The notes under the pieces are model-generated. The model saw only the letters and a program-made list of their open reading frames with translations, searched no databases and was not told the origin of the DNA. Shown here piece after piece: positions 5,957 to 6,546 of a DNA stretch of 6,546 bases. The stretch comes from JAPUIN01 sp041580375 (lineage in GTDB: Bacteria; Acidobacteriota; Polarisedimenticolia; Gp22-AA2). The translations under genes and the position numbers were made by a program. Every line of letters starts with the position of its first letter. Position 1 is the first letter of the stretch. Where the stretch lies: contig JBFGDZ010000177.1 of the NCBI GenBank assembly GCA_041580375.1, positions 1-6,546 on the forward strand, written 5' to 3'.

Positions 5957-6546
5957 CCACGATGACCGAAACCCCGACGTTCCAGCCGCAGGCCCCGCGC
6001 CGCATCGAGGACACCGGCCTGAGCGCAGGGTTCCTCGCCAACCTGGTCCTCAAGACCTTCTACTACCGGACCGACATGCGCGGTCACGACATGGCCCGGG
6101 CGCTGCACCTGCCCTTCTCGTGCATCGAGGGGCAGCTCGACGACCTGCGACGCGAGAAGTTGATCGAGGTCAAGGGCGCCGAGGGAAACAGCCTCTCCAC
6201 CTATCGATTCGTGCTCACCCAGATGGGGCGCGATCGCGCCCGCGAGGCGCTGCTCATCAGCCAGTACGTCGGCCCGGCCCCCGTCACCCTGGACGAGTAC
6301 ACGCGCGGGATCGCGGCGCAGTCGGGGGGCCGCGACCCGATCCGCACCGACGAGCTCGCCGCCAGCCTCTCGCACCTCGTCCTGCCGCAGCAGGTCATCG
6401 ACTCGATCGGTCCGGCGCTGAACAACCAGAGATCGCTCTTTCTGTACGGATCCCCCGGAAACGGCAAGACCTGCCTCGCCGAGGCGATCGGCCGGGCGCT
6501 GGGGGGCGACATGAGGATCCCGTGGGCCGTGGAGGTGGACGACCAG
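5953..6546 (+). CDS. AAA-type ATPase with N-terminal winged-helix domain (3' partial)
   Basis: Open from ATG 5953 to the window edge (198 residues), so the C-terminal part is missing. After a polar Pro-rich leader (1-20), residues about 22-95 look like a winged helix-turn-helix: helices around GFLANLVLKTFYY (26-38) and RGHDMARALHLP (43-54), a recognition-helix candidate FSCIEGQLDDLRREKLI (55-71), then a wing-like GNSLSTYRFVLT (78-89) and a basic helix GRDRARE. A linker with SQYVGPAPVTLDEY (103-116) follows, then an AAA P-loop LFLYGSPGNGKTC (162-174; Lys172, Thr173). Walker B, sensor residues and arginine finger would lie beyond the window. I recall AAA ATPases of this general build in several environmental high-GC phyla, but I know no experimentally assigned function. 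The overlap with DUF192 and the upstream tad genes suggests it is part of the same operon. It might be a regulator, a remodelling ATPase or an energy module; the sequence does not decide. Confidence 0.82.
   Translation, partial: MTTMTETPTFQPQAPRRIEDTGLSAGFLANLVLKTFYYRTDMRGHDMARALHLPFSCIEGQLDDLRREKLIEVKGAEGNSLSTYRFVLTQMGRDRAREALLISQYVGPAPVTLDEYTRGIAAQSGGRDPIRTDELAASLSHLVLPQQVIDSIGPALNNQRSLFLYGSPGNGKTCLAEAIGRALGGDMRIPWAVEVDDQ

Noticed and set aside
3570..6053. An 827-codon open frame on the - strand opposite tadB, tadC, the DUF192 gene and the start of the AAA gene
   Set aside because: Over tadB and tadC its codons are the exact reverse complements of the sense codons, so it stays open merely because the sense genes avoid TTA, CTA and TCA. 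Its product is rich in His, Asp, Arg, Gln and Pro and has no recognisable domain.

Overview
The window is a compact, single-strand block of a Tad (tight adherence / Flp-type IVc pilus) locus. It is followed by two less-studied genes that are overlapped into the same transcription unit. All seven genes read on the + strand, and almost no sequence is non-coding: the only spacers are 34 bases (2277-2310) and 9 bases (4578-4586). The GC content looks high (roughly two thirds by eye) and codons end mostly in G or C. That, with the Tad gene set, suggests a high-GC Gram-negative bacterium. The overall style (short TadG-like protein, DUF192 and a winged-helix AAA ATPase beside tad) reminds me of Acidobacteriota, Myxococcota, Planctomycetota or related uncultured lineages, but nothing in the window fixes the phylum.

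Layout: (1) 1-1058, the 3' part of a TadG-like pseudopilin-type protein whose start lies before the window; (2) 1059-2276, a CpaE/TadZ-type localisation protein with a receiver-like N-domain and a degenerate MinD/ParA-type ATPase domain; (3) 2311-3609, the CpaF/TadA secretion ATPase with every catalytic box intact; (4) 3609-4577 and (5) 4587-5558, the inner-membrane platform proteins TadB and TadC; (6) 5555-5956, a DUF192 (UPF0127/COG1430) protein; (7) 5953-6546, the first 198 residues of an AAA-type ATPase that carries an N-terminal winged-helix domain and runs off the window.

How they work together: CpaE/TadZ is expected to place the machine in the cell, CpaF/TadA to power it, TadB and TadC to form the membrane rotor/platform, and the TadG-like protein to act as a minor pseudopilin or envelope component. 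The pilin (flp), prepilin peptidase (cpaA/tadV), secretin (cpaC/rcpA), cpaB/rcpC and tadD are not in this window and should lie in the flanks. The last three genes, tadC, DUF192 and the AAA ATPase, are joined by two successive 4-base start/stop overlaps. This points to translational coupling and to a Tad-linked role for two families without a settled function. That linkage is the most interesting point in an otherwise recognisable region. I see no RNA genes, mobile elements, CRISPR arrays, clear promoters or terminators.
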